Part shown: positions 10,786-22,170 of the stretch, piece by piece
Numbering within the stretch: position 1 is the stretch's first letter
How the letters are laid out: each line of letters begins with the position of its first letter
DNA from: Atherix ibis
Taxonomy: Eukaryota; Arthropoda; Insecta; Diptera; Athericidae
Direction: 5' to 3'
Assembly: GCA_958298945.1 (NCBI GenBank)
Contig: OY282608.1
Coordinates: 75,254,806 to 75,318,805 of the forward strand
DNA length: 64,000 bases
Translations under genes and position numbers: made by a program
Notes under the pieces: model-generated
Told to the model about the DNA's origin: nothing
Seen by the model: the letters and a program-made list of their open reading frames with translations, nothing else
The model's database searches: none

Positions 10786-13700
10786 TTTTTTGGTTTTTTG
10801 GTTTGTTGGCTTGTTGGCTTGTTGGTTTGTTGGTTTGTTGGTTTGTTGGTTTGTTGGTTTGTTGGTTTGTTGGTTTGTTGATTTGTTGGTTTGTTGGTTT
10901 GTTGGTTTGTTGGTTTGTTCGTTTGTTGGTTTGTTGGTTTGTTGGTTTGTTGGTTTGTTGGTTTGTTGGTTTGTTGGTTTGTTAGTTTGTTGGTTTGTTG
11001 GTTTATTGATTTGTTGGGTTGTTGGTTTGTTGGTTTGTTGGTTTTTTGGTTTTTTGGTTTGTTGGTTTGTTGGTTTGTTGGTTTGTTGGTTTTTTGGTTT
11101 GTTGGTTTGTTGGTTTGTTGGTTTGTTGGTTTGTTGGCTTGTTGGTTTGTTGGCTTATTGGTTTGTTGGCTTGTTGGTTTGTTGGTTTGTTGGTTTGCTG
11201 GTTTGTTGGTTTGTTGGTTTGTTGGTTTGTTGGTTTGTTGGTTTGATGGTTTGTGGGTTTGTTGGTTTGTTGGTCTGTTGGTTTGTTAGTTTGTTGGTTT
11301 GTTGGTTTGTTGGTTTGTTGGTTTGTTGGTTTGTTGGTTTGTTGGTTTGTTTGTTTGTTGATTTATTGGCTTGTTAATTTTTTGGCTTGTTGGTTTGTTG
11401 GTTTGTTGGTTTGTTGGTTTGTTGGTTTGTTTGTTTGTTGGTTTGTTGGTTAGTTCGTTAATTGGTTTGTTGGGTTGTTGGTTTGTTGGTTTATTGGTTT
11501 GTTGGTTTGTTGGATTGTTCGTTTGTTGGTTTGTTGATTTGTTGGTTTGTTTGTTTGTTCGTTTGTTGGCTTGTTGGTTTGTTGGCTTGTTGGCTTGTTG
11601 GTTTGTTGGTTTGTTGGGTTGTTGGTTACTTGGTTTGTTGGTTTGTTGGTTTGTTGGTTTGTTGGTGTGTTGGTTTGTTGGTTTGTTGGTTTGTTGGTTT
11701 TTTGGTTTTTTGGTTTGTTGGCTTGTTGGTTTGTTGATTTGTTGGTTTGTTGGTTTATTGGTTTGTTGGTTTGTTGGTTTGTTGGTTTGTTGGCTTGTTG
11801 GCTTGTTGGTTTGTTTGTTTTTTGGTATGTTGGTTTGTTGGTTTGTTGGTTTGTTGGTTTGTTGGTTTGTTGGTTTGTTGGTGTGTTGGTTTGTTGGTTT
11901 TTTGATTTGTTGGGTTGTTGGTTTGTTGGTTTTTTGGTTTGTTGTTTTGTTAGTTTGTTGGTTTGTTGGTTTGTTGGTTTGTTGGTTTGTTGGTTTGTTG
12001 GTTTTTTGGTTTGTTGGCTTGTTGGTCTGTTGGTTTGTTGATTTGTTGGTTTGTTGGTTTGTTGGTTTGTTAGTTTGTTAGTTTGTTGGTTTGTTGGTTT
12101 GTTGGTGTGTTGGTTTGTTGGTTTGTTGGTTTGTTGGTTTTTGGTTTTTTGGTTTGTTGGCTTGTTGGTTTGTTGGTTTGTTGGTTTGTTGGTTTGTTGG
12201 TTTGTTTGTTTGTTGGTTTGTTGGTTTGTTCGTTTGTTGGTTTTATGGTTTGTTGGTTTGTTAGTTTGTTGGTTTGTTGGTTTGTTGGTTTGTTGGTTTG
12301 TTGGTTTGTTAGTTAGTTGGTTTGTTGGTATGTTGATTTGTTGGGTTGTTGGTTTGTTGGTTTGTTGGTTTGTTGGTTTGTTAGTTTTTTGGTTTGTTGG
12401 TTTGTTGGTTTGTTGGTTTGTTGGTTTGTTGGTTTGTTGGTTTGTTGGTTTGTTGGTTTGTTGGTTTGTTGGTTTGTTGGTTTGTTGGCTTATTGGTTTG
12501 CTGGCTTCTTGGTTTGTTGGTTTGTTGGTTTGTTGGTTTGTTGGTTTGTTGGTTTGTTGGTTTGTTGGTTTGTTGGTTTGTTGGTTTGTTGGTTTGTTGG
12601 TTTGTTGGTTTGTTGGTTTGTTGGTTTGTTGGTTTGTTAGTTTGTGGGTTTGTTGGTTTGTTGGTCTGTTGGTTTTTTGGCTTGTTGGTTTGTTGGTTTG
12701 TTGGTTTGTTTGTTTGTTTGTTTGTTGGTTTGTTCGGTTGTTGGTTTGTTGGTTTGTTGGTTTGTTGGTTTGTTGATTTGTTGGTTTGTTGGTTTGTTGG
12801 TTAGTTCGTTTATTAGTTTGTTGGTTTTTTGGTTTATTAGTTTGTTGGTTTGTTGGTTTCTTCGTATGTTGGTTTGTTGATTTGTTGGTTTGTTCGTTTG
12901 TTCGTTTGTTGGCTTGTTGGTTTGTTGGCTTGTTGGCTTGTTGGTTTGTGGGTTTGTTGGGTTGTTGGTTATTTGGTTTGTTGGTGTGTTGGTTTGTTGG
13001 TTTGTTGGTTTGTTGGTTTGTTGGTTTGTTGGTTAGTTGGTTTGTTAGTTTTTTGGTTTTTTGGTTTGTTTTTTTGTTGGTTTGTTGGTTTGTTTGTTTG
13101 TTGGTTTTTTGGCTTGTTAATTTTTTGGTTTGTTGGTTTGTTTGTTTGTTGGTTTGTTGGTTAGTTCGTTTATTGGTTTGTTGGGTTGTTGGTTTGTTGG
13201 TTTATTGGTTTGTTGGTTTGTTGGTTTGTTCGTTTGTTGGTTTGTTGATTTGTTGGTTTGTTTGTTTGTTCGTTTGTTGGCTTGTTGGTTTGTTGGCTTG
13301 TTGGCTTGTTGGTTTGTTGATTTGTTGGTTTGTTGGTTTGTTGGTTTGTTGGTGTGTTGGTTTGTTGGTTTGTTGGCTTGTTGGCTTGTTGGTTTGTTTG
13401 TTTTTTGGTATGTTGGTTTGTTGGTGTGTTGGTTTGTTGGTTTTTTGATTTGTTGGGTTGTTGGTTTGTTGGTTTTTTGGTTTGTTGGTTTGTTCGTTTG
13501 TTGGTTTGTTGGTTTCTTGGTTTGTTGTTTTGTTGGTTTTTTGGTTTGTTGGCTTGTTGGTCTGTTGGTTTGTTGGTTTGTTGGTTTGTTGGTTTGTTGG
13601 TTTGTTAGTTTGTTAGTTTGTTGGTTTGTTGGTTTGTTGGTGTGTTGGTTTGTTGGTTTGTTGGTTTGTTGGTTTTTGGTTTTTTGGTTTGTTGGCTTGT

Positions 13701-14215
13701 TGGTTCGTTGGTTTGTTGGTTTGTTAGTTTGTTGGTCTGTTGGTTTGTTGGTTTGTTGGTTTGTTGGTTTGTTAGTTTGTTGATTTGTTGGTATGTTGAT
13801 TTGTTGGGTTGTTGGTTTGTTGGTTTGTTGGTTTGTTGGTTTGTTGGTTTTTTGGTTTGTTGGTTTGTTGGTTTGTTGGTTTGTTGGTTTGTTGGTTTGT
13901 TGGTTTGTTGGTTTGTTGGTTTGTTGGTTTGTTGGTTTGTTGGTTTGTTGGCTTGTTGGTTTGTTGGCTTATTGGTTTGTTGGCTTCTTGGTTTGTTGGT
14001 TTGTTGGTTTGTTGGTTTGTTGGTTTATTGGTTTGTTGGTTTGTTCGTTTGTTGGTTTGTTGGTTTGTTGGTTTGTTGGTTTGTTAGTTTGTGGGTTTGT
14101 TGGTTTGTTGGTCTGTTGGTTTTTTGGCTTGTTGGTTTGTTGGTTTGTTGGTTTGTTGGTTTGTTGGTTTGTTGGTTTGTTTGTTTGTTGGTTTGTTCGG
14201 TTGTTGGTTTGTTGG
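10786..14215. repeat. Higher-order repeat B, dimer 2
   Basis: Second copy of the B dimer, with TTTGATGG near 11,242, TAATTTTTTGG at 11375 and 13118, and GGTTTTTGGTTTTTTGG at 12136 and 13671. The dimer 1/2 join is visible at about 10,785, where TTCGGTTGTTGGTTTG runs directly into the TTTTTTGGTTTTTTGG string that opens the unit. At the matching end of dimer 2 (about 14,215) the sequence instead continues with another B subunit. Private changes include TTTTATGG near 12,241 and a TTTTTTGTTGG variant near 13,070. Confidence 0.83.
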
Positions 14216-16502
14216 TTTGTTGGTTTGTTGGTTTGTTGATTTGTTGGTTTGTTGGTTTGTTGGTTAGTTCGTTTATTAGTTTGTTGGTTTGTTGGTTTAT
14301 TGGTTTGTTGGTTTGTTGGTTTGTTCGTATGTTGGTTTGTTGATTTGTTGGTTTGTTCGTTTGTTCGTTTGTTGGCTTGTTAGTTTGTTGGCTTGTTGGC
14401 TTGTTGGTTTGTGGGTTTGTTGGGTTGTTGGTTATTTGGTTTGTTGGTGTGTTGGTTTGTTGGTTTGTTGGTTTGTTGGTTTGTTGGTGAGTTGGTTTGT
14501 TAGTTTTTTGGTTTTTTGGTTTGTTCTTTTGTTGGTTTGTTGGTTTGTTGGTTTGTTTGTTTGTTGGTTTTTTGGCTTGTTAATTTTTTGGTTTGTTGGT
14601 TTGTTTGTTTGTTGGTTTGTTGGTTAGTTCGTTTATTGGTTTGTTGGGTTGTTGGTTTGTTGGTTTATTGGTTTGTTGGTTTGTTGGTTTGTTCGTTTGT
14701 TGGTTTGTTGGTTTGTTGGTTTGTTTGTTTGTTCGTTTGTTGGCTTGTTGGTTTGTTGGCTTGTTGGCTTGTTGGTTCGTTGGTTTGTTGGGTTGTTGGT
14801 TACTTGGTTTGTTGGTTTGTTGGTTTGTTGGTTTGTTGGTGTGTTGGTTTGTTGGTTTGTTGGTTTGTTGGTTTTTTGGTTTTTTGGTTTGTTGGCTTGT
14901 TGGTTTGTTGATTTGTTGGTTTGTTGGTTTGTTGGTTTGTTGGTTTGTTTGTTTGTTGGTTTGTTGGCTTGTTGGCTTGTTGGTTTGTTTGTTTTTTGGT
15001 ATGTTGGTTTGTTGGTTTGTTGGTTTGTTGGTTTGTTGGTTTGTTGGTTTGTTGGTGTGTTGGTTTGTTGGTTTTTTGATTTGTTGGGTTGTTGGTTTGT
15101 TGGTTTTTTGGTTTGTTGGTTTGTTCGTTTGTTGGTTTGTTGGTTTGTTGGTTTTTTGGTTTGTTGGCTTGTTGGTCTGTTGGTTTGTTGGTTTGTTTGT
15201 TTGTTGGTTTGTTGGTTTGTTAGTTTGTTAGTTTGTTGGTTTGTTGGTTTGTTGGTGTGTTGGTTTGTTGGTTTGTTGGTTTGTTGGTTTTTGGTTTTTT
15301 GGTTTGTTGGCTTGTTGGTTTGTTGGTTTGTTGGTTTGTTAGTTTGTTGGTTTGTTGGTTTGTTGGTTTGTTGATTTGTTGGTTTGTTAGTTTGTTGGTT
15401 TGTTGGTATGTTGATTTGTTGGGTTGTTGGTTTGTTGGTTTGTTGGTTTGTTGGTTTGTTGGTTTTTTGGTTTGTTGGTTTGTTGGTTTGTTGGTTTGTT
15501 GGTTTGTTGGTTTGTTGGTTTGTTGGTTTGTTGGTTTGTTGGTTTGTTGGTTTGTTGGTTTGTTGGTTTGTTGGCTTGTTGGTTTGTTGGCTTATTGGTT
15601 TGTTGGCTTCTTGGTTTGTTGGTTTGTTGGTTTGTTGGTTTGTTGGTTTATTGGTTTGTTGGTTTGTTCGTTTGTTGGTTTGTTGGTTTGTTGGTTTGTT
15701 GGTTTGTTAGTTTGTGGGTTTGTTGGTTTGTTGGTCTGTTGGTTTTTTGGTTTGTTGGTTTGTTGGTTTGTTGGTTTGTTGGTTTGTTGGTTTGTTTGTT
15801 TGTTGGTTTGTTCGGTTGTTGGTTTGTTGGTTTGTTGGTTTGTTGGTTTGTTGATTTGTTTGTTTGTTGGTTTGTTGGTTAGTTCGTTTATTAGTTTGTT
15901 GGTTTGTTGGTTTATTGGTTTGTTGGTTTGTTCGTATGTTGGTTTGTTGATTTGTTGGTTTGTTCGTTTGTTCGTTTGTTGGCTTGTTGGTTTGTTGGCT
16001 TGTTGGCTTGTTGGTTTGTGGGTTTGTTGGGTTGTTGGTTAATTGGTTTGTTGGTGTGTTGGTTTGTTGGTTTGTTGGTTAGTTGGTTTGTTGGTTTTTT
16101 GGTTTTTTGGTTTGTTCTTTTGTTGGTTTGTTGGTTTGTTGGTTTGTTGGTTTGTTCGTTTGTTCGTTTGTTGGCTTGTTTGTTTGTTGGCTTGTTGGCT
16201 TGTTGGTTTGTTGGTTTGTTGGGTTGTTGGTTACTTGGTTTGTTGGTTTGTTGGTTTGTTGGTTTTTTGGTTTTTTGGTTTGTTGGCTTGTTGGTTTGTT
16301 GATTTGTTGGTTTGTTGGCTTGTTGGCTTGTTGGTTTGTTGGTTTGTTGGGTTGTTGGTTACTTGGTTTGTTGGTTTGTTGATTTGTTGGTTTTTTGGTT
16401 TATTGGCTTGCTGGTTTGTTGGTTTGTTGGATTGTTGGTTTGTTGGTTTGTTGGTTTGTTGGTTTGTTGGTTTGTTGGTGTGTTGGTTTGTTGGTTTGTT
16501 GG
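14216..16502. repeat. Region B, rearranged subunit 3
   Basis: One B subunit with the usual order of marks: TTAGTTCGTTTATTAG near 14,263, TAATTTTTTGG at 14581, TTTTTTGATTTG near 15,072, GGTTTTTGGTTTTTTGG at 15286, the TCTGTTGGTTTTTTGG string near 15,740 and TTAGTTCGTTTATTAG near 15,880. It ends in a shuffled stretch with GGTTAATTGG near 16,038 and two GGTTACTTGG strings near 16,228 and 16,358. Confidence 0.75.
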
Positions 16503-18970
16503 TTTTTTGGTTTTTTGGTTTGTTGGCTTGTTGGCTTGTTGGTTTGTTGGTTTGTTGGTTTGTTGGTTTGTTGGTTTGTTGGTTTGTTGATTTGTTGGTG
16601 TGTTGGTTTGTTGGTTTGTTGGTTTGTTCGTTTGTTGGTTTGTTGGTTTGTTGGTTTGTTGGTTTGTTGGTTTGTTGGTTTGTTGGTTTGTTAGTTTGTT
16701 GGTTTGTTGGTTTATTGATTTGTTGGGTTGTTGCTTTGTTGGTTTGTTGGTTTTTTGGTTTTTTGGTTTGTTGGTTTGTTGGTTTGTTGGTTTGTTGGTT
16801 TTTTGGTTTGTTGGTTTGTTGGTTTGTTGGTTTGTTGGTTTGTTGGCTTGTTGGTTTGTTGGCTTATTGGTTTGTTGGCTTGTTGGTTTGTTGGTTTGTT
16901 GGTTTGCTGGTTTGTTGGTTTGTTGGTTTGTTGGTTTGTTGGTTTGTTGGTTTGATGGTTTGTGGGTTTGTTGGTTTGTTGGTCTGTTGGTTTGTTAGTT
17001 TGTTGGTTTGTTGGTTTGTTGGTTTGTTGGTTTGTTGGTTTGTTGGTTTGTTGGTTTGTTTGTTTGTTGATTTATTGGCTTGTTAATTTTTTGGCTTGTT
17101 GGTTTGTTGGTTTGTTGGTTTGTTGGTTTGTTGGTTTGTTTGTTTGTTGGTTTGTTGGTTAGTTCGTTTATTGGTTTGTTGGGTTGTTGGTTTGTTGGTT
17201 TATTGGTTTGTTGGTTTGTTGGATTGTTCGTTTGTTGGTTTGTTGATTTGTTGGTTTGTTTGTTTGTTCGTTTGTTGGCTTGTAGGTTTGTTGGCTTGTT
17301 GGCTTGTTGGTTTGTTGGTTTGTTGGGTTGTTGGTAACTTGGTTTGTTGGTTTGTTGGTTTGTTGGTGTGTTGGTTTGTTGGTTTGTTGGTTTGTTGGTT
17401 TTTTAGTTTTTTGGTTTGTTGGCTTATTGGTTTGTTGATTTGTTGGTTTGTTGGTTTGTTGGTTTGTTGGTTTGTTGGTTTGTTGGTTTGTTGGCTTGTT
17501 GGCTTGTTGGTTTGTTTGTTTTTTGGTATGTTGGTTTGTTGGTTTGTTGGTTTGTTGGTTTGTTGGTTTGTTGGTCTGTTGGTGTGTTGGTTTGTTGGTT
17601 TTTTGATTTGTTGGGTTGTTGGTTTGTTGGTTTTTTGGTTTGTTGGTTTGTTCCTTTGTTGGTTTGTTGGTTTGTTGGTTTGTTGGTTTGTTGGTTTTTT
17701 GGTTTGTTGGCTTGTTGGTCTGTTGGTTTGTTGGTTTGTTGGTGTGTTGGTTTGTTGGTTTGTTAGTTTGTTAGTTTGTTGGTTTTTTGGTTTGTTGGTG
17801 TGTTGGTTTGTTGGTTTGTTGGTTTGTTGGTTTTTGGTTTTTTGGTTTGTTGGCTTGTTGGTTTGTTGGTTTGTTGGTTTGTTGGTTTGTTGGTTTGTTT
17901 GTTTGTTGGTTTGTTGGTTTGTTCGTTTGTTGGTTTTTTGGTTTGTTGGTTTGTTAGTTTGCTGGTTTGTTGGTTTGTTGGTTTGTTGGTTTTTTGGTTT
18001 GTTGGTTTGTTGGTTTGTTGGTTTGTTGGTTTGTTGGTTTGTTGGTTTGTTGGTTTGTTGGTTTGTTGGCTTGTTGGTTTGTTGGCTTATTGGTTTGTTG
18101 GCTTCTTGGTTTGTTGGTTTGTTGGTTTGTTGGTTTGTTGGTTTGTTGGTTTGTTGGTTTGTTGGTTTGTTGGTTTGTTGGTTTGTTGGTTTGTTGGTTT
18201 GTTAGTTTGTGGGTTTGTTGGTTAGTTGGTCTGTTGGTTTTTTGGCTTGTTGGTTTGTTGGTTTGTTGGTTTGTTGGTTTGTTGGTTTGTTTGTTTGTTG
18301 GTTTGTTCGGCTGTTGGTTTGTTGGTTTGTTGGTTTGTTGGTTTGTTGATTTGTTGGTTTGTTGGTTTGTTGGTTAGTTCGTTTATTAGTTTGTTGGTTT
18401 GTTGGTTTATTGGTTTGTTGGTTTGTTGGTTTGTTCATATGTTGGTTTGTTGATTTGTTGGTTTGTTCGTTTGTTCGTTTGTTGGCTTGTTGGTTTGTTG
18501 GCTTGTTGGCTTGTTGGTTTGTGGGTTTGTTGGGTTGTTGGTTATTTGGTTTGTTGGTGTGTTGGTTTGTTGGTTTGTTGGTTTGTTGGTTTGTTGGTTA
18601 GTTGGTTTGTTAGTTTTTTGGTTTTTTGGTTTGTTCTTTTGTTGGTTTGTTGGTTTGTTGGTTTGTTTGTTTGTTGGTTTATTGGCTTGTTAATTTTTTG
18701 GCTTGTTGGTTTGTTGGTTTGTTGGTTTGTTGGTTTGTTGGTTTGTTTGTTTGTTGGTTTGTTGGTTAGTTCGTTTATTGGTTTGTTGGGTTGTTGGTTT
18801 GTTGGTTTATTGGTTTGTTGGTTTGTTGGTTTGTTCGTTTGTTGGTTTGTTGATTTGTTGGTTTGTTTGTTTGTTCGTTTGTTGGCTTGTTGGTTTGTTG
18901 GCTTGTTGGCTTGTTGGTTTGTTGGTTTGTTGGGTTGTTGGTTACTTGGTTTGTTGGTTTGTTGGTTTGT
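16503..18970. repeat. Region B, subunit 4 with leader
   Basis: Opens like the B dimers (TTTTTTGGTTTTTTGG at 16503, TTTATTGATTTG near 16,711, TTTGATGGTTTGTGGG near 16,951). It then holds a single subunit: TAATTTTTTGG at 17084, GGTTTTTGGTTTTTTGG at 17829 and a TTCATATG variant near 18,433. TAATTTTTTGG at 18691 begins the next, truncated subunit. The sequence jumps at about 18,970 into a second TTTGATGGTTTGTGGG string, which marks an internal deletion or unequal exchange. Confidence 0.75.
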
Positions 18971-20761
18971 TGGTTTGATGGTTTGTGGGTTTGTTGGTTT
19001 GTTGGTCTGTTGGTTTGTTAGTTTGTTGGTTTGTTGGTTTGTTGGCTTGTTGGTTTGTTGGTTTGTTGGTTTGTTTGTTTGTTGATTTATTGGCTTGTTA
19101 ATTTTTTGGCTTGTTGGTTTGTTGGTTTGTTCGTTTGTTGGTTTGTTTGTTTGTTGGTTTGTTGGTTAGTTCGTTTATTGGTTTGTTGGGTTGTTGGTTT
19201 GTTGGTTTATTGGTTTGTTGGTTTGTTGGATTGTTCGTTTGTTGGTTTGTTGATTTGTTGGTTTGTTTGTTTGTTCGTTTGTTGGCTTGTTGGTTTGTTG
19301 GCTTGTTTGCTTGTTGGTTTGTTGGTTTGTTGGGTTGTTGGTTACTTGGTTTGTTGGTTTGTTGGTTTGTTGGTTTGTTGGTGTGTTGGTTTGTTGGTTT
19401 GTTGGTTTGTTGGTTTTTTGGTTTTTTGGTTTGTTGGCTTGTTGGTTTGTTGATTTGTTGGTTTGTTGGTTTGTTGGTTTGTTGGTTTGTTGGTTTGTTG
19501 GTTTGTTGGCTTGTTGGCTTGTTGGTTTGTTTGTTTTTTGGTATGTTGGTTTGTTGGTTTGTTGGTTTGTTGGTTTGTTGGTTTGTTGGTGTGTTGGTTT
19601 GTTGGTTTTTTGATTTGTTGGGTTGTGGGTTTGTTGGTTTTTTGGTTTGTTGGTTTGTTCGTTTGTTGGTTTGTTGGTTTGTTGGTTTGTTGGTTTGTTG
19701 GTTTGTTGGTTTGTTGGTTTTTTGGTTTGTTGGCTTGTTGGTCTGTTGGTTTGTTGGTTTGTTGGTTTGTTGGTTTGTTGGTTTGTTAGTTTGTTAGTTT
19801 GTTGGTTTTTTGGTTTGTTGGTGTGTTGGTTTGTTGGTTTGTTGGTTTGTTGGTTTTTGGTTTTTTGGTTTGTTGGCTTGTTGGTTTGTTGGTTTGTTGG
19901 TTTGTTGGTTTGTTGGTTTGTTTGTTTGTTGGTTTGTTGGTTTGTTCGTTTGTTGGTTTGTTGGTTTGTTGGTTTGTTGGCTTGTTGGCTTGTTGGTTTG
20001 TTGGTTTGTTGGTTTTTTGGTTTGTTGGTTTGTTGGTTTGTTGGTTTGTTGGTTTGTTGGTTTGTTGGTTTGTTGGTTTGTTGGTTTGTTGGTTTGTTGG
20101 CTTGTTGGTTTGTTGGCTTATTGGTTTGTTGGCTTCTTGGTTTGTTGGTTTGTTGGTTTGTTGGTTTGTTGGTTTGTTGGTTTGTTGGTTTGTTGGTTTG
20201 TTGGTTTGTTGGTTTGTTGGTTTGTTGGTTTGTTGGTTTGTTGGTTTGTTGGTTTGTTGGTTTGTTAGTTTGTGGGTTTGTTGGTTTGTTGGTCTGTTGG
20301 TTTTTTGGCTTGTTGGTTTGTTGGTTTGTTGGTTTGTTGGTTTGTTGGTTTGTTGGTTTGTTTGTTTGTTGGTTTGTTCGGTTGTTGGTTTGTTGGTTTG
20401 TTGGTTTGTTGGTTTGTTGATTTGTTGGTTTGTTGGTTTGTTGGTTAGTTCGTTTATTAGTTTGTTGGTTTGTTGGTTTATTGGTTTGTTGGTTTGTTGG
20501 TTTGTTCATATGTTGGTTTGTTGATTTGTTGGTTTGTTTGTTTGTTCGTTTGTTGGCTTGTTGGTTTGTTGGCTTGTTGGCTTGTTGGTTTGTGGGTTTG
20601 TTGGGTTGTTGGTTATTTGGTTTGTTGGTGTGTTGGTTTGTTGGTTTGTTGGTTTGTTGGTTTGTTGGTTAGTTGGTTTGTTAGTTTTTTGGTTTTTTGG
20701 ATTTTTCTTTTGTTGGTTTGTTGGTTTGTTGGTTTGTTTGTTTGTTGGTTTATTGGCTTGT
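18971..20761. repeat. Region B, subunit 5
   Basis: The TTTGATGGTTTGTGGG string near 18,974 is followed by TAATTTTTTGG at 19099, TTTTTTGATTTG near 19,606, GGTTTTTGGTTTTTTGG at 19852 and TTCATATG near 20,504. From TAATTTTTTGG at 19099 to the next at 20762 is 1,663 bp, that is 208 octamers minus the one base lost in the GGTTTTTGG string. Confidence 0.78.
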
Positions 20762-22170
20762 TAATTTTTTGGCTTGTTGGTTTGTTGGTTTGTTGGTTTG
20801 TTGGTTTGTTTGTTTGTTGGTTTGTTGGTTAGTTCGTTTATTGGTTTGTTGGGTTGTTGGTTTGTTGGTTTATTGGTTTGTTGGTTTGTTGGTTTGTTCG
20901 TTTGTTGGTTTGTTGATTTGTTGGTTTGTTTGTTTGTTCGTTTGTTGGCTTGTTGGTTTGTTGGCTTGTTGGCTTGTTGGTTTGTTGGTTTGTTGGGTTG
21001 TTGGTTACTTGGTTTGTTGGTTTGTTGGTTTGTTGGTTTGTTGGTGTGTTGGTTTGTTGGTTTGTTGGTTTGTTGGTATGTTGGTTTTTTGGTTTTTTGG
21101 TTTTTTGGTTTGTTGGCTTGTTGGTTTGTTGATTTGTTGGTTTGTTGGTTTGTTGGTTTGTTGGTTTGTTGGTTTGTTGGTTTGTTGGCTTGTTGGCTTG
21201 TTGGCTTGTTGGTTTGTTTGTTTTTTGGTATGTTGGTTTGTTGGTTTGTTGGTTTGTTGGTTTGTTGGTTTGTTGGTGTGTTGGTTTGTTGGTTTTTTGA
21301 TTTGTTGGGTTGTTGGTTTGTTGGTTTTTTGGTTTGTTGGTTTGTTCGTTTGTTGGTTTGTTGGTTTGTTAGTTTGTTGGTTTTTTGGTTTGTTGGCTTG
21401 TTGATCTGTTGGTTTGTTGGTTTGTTGGTTTGTTGGTTTGTTGGTTTGTTAGTTTGTTAGTTTGTTGGTTTGTTGGTTTGTTGGTGTGTTGGTTTTGTTG
21501 GTTTGTTGGTTTGTTGGTTTTTGGTTTTTTGGTTTGTTGGCTTGTTGGTTTGTTGGTTTGTTGGTTTGTTGGTTTGTTGGTTTGTTTGTTTGTTGGTTTG
21601 TTGGTTTGTTCGTTTGTTGGTTTTTTGATTTGTTGGTTTGTTAGTTTGTTGGTTTGTTGGTTTGTTGGTTTGTTGGTTTGTTGGTTTGTTAGTTTGTTGG
21701 TTTGTTGGTATGTTGATTTGTTGGGTAGTTGGTTTGTTGGTTTGTTAGTTTGTTGGTTTGTTGGTTTTTTGGTTTGTTGGTTTGTTGGTTTGTTGGTTTG
21801 TTGGCTTGTTGGTTTGTTGGCTTATTGGTTTGTTGGCTTCTTGGTTTGTTGGTTTGTTGGTTTGTTGGTTTGTTGGTTTGTTGGTTTGTTGGTTTGTTCG
21901 TTTGTTGGTTTGTTGGTTTGTTGGTTTGTTGGTTTGTTAGTTTGTGGGTTTGTTGGTTTGTTGGTCTGTTGGTTTTTTGGCTTGTTAGTTTGTTGGTTTG
22001 TTGGTTTGTTGGTTTGTTGGTTTGTTTGTTTGTTGGTGTGTTCGGTTGTTGGTTTGTTGGTTTGTTGGTTTGTTGATTTGTTGGTTTGTTGGTTTGTTGG
22101 TTAGTTCGTTTATTAGTTTGTTGGTTTGTTGGTTTATTGGTTTGTTGGTTTGTTGGTTTGTTCGTATGTT
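20762..22170. repeat. Region B, subunit 6
   Basis: Last clear B subunit: TAATTTTTTGG at 20762, TTTTTTGATTTG near 21,293, a 9-base unit TTTTGTTGG at 21493-21501 (+1 register), GGTTTTTGGTTTTTTGG at 21516, the TCTGTTGGTTTTTTGG string near 21,965 and TTAGTTCGTTTATTAG near 22,101. After TTCGTATG at about 22,163 the sequence changes to the region C type. Confidence 0.75.

Noticed and set aside
19175..20509. 444-codon - strand frame rich in N, Q, T, K and P
   Set aside because: It starts only because a TTCATATG variant supplies an ATG on the other strand. The neighbouring copies with TTCGTATG have none. The protein is the octamer complement translated (NKPTNQQT).
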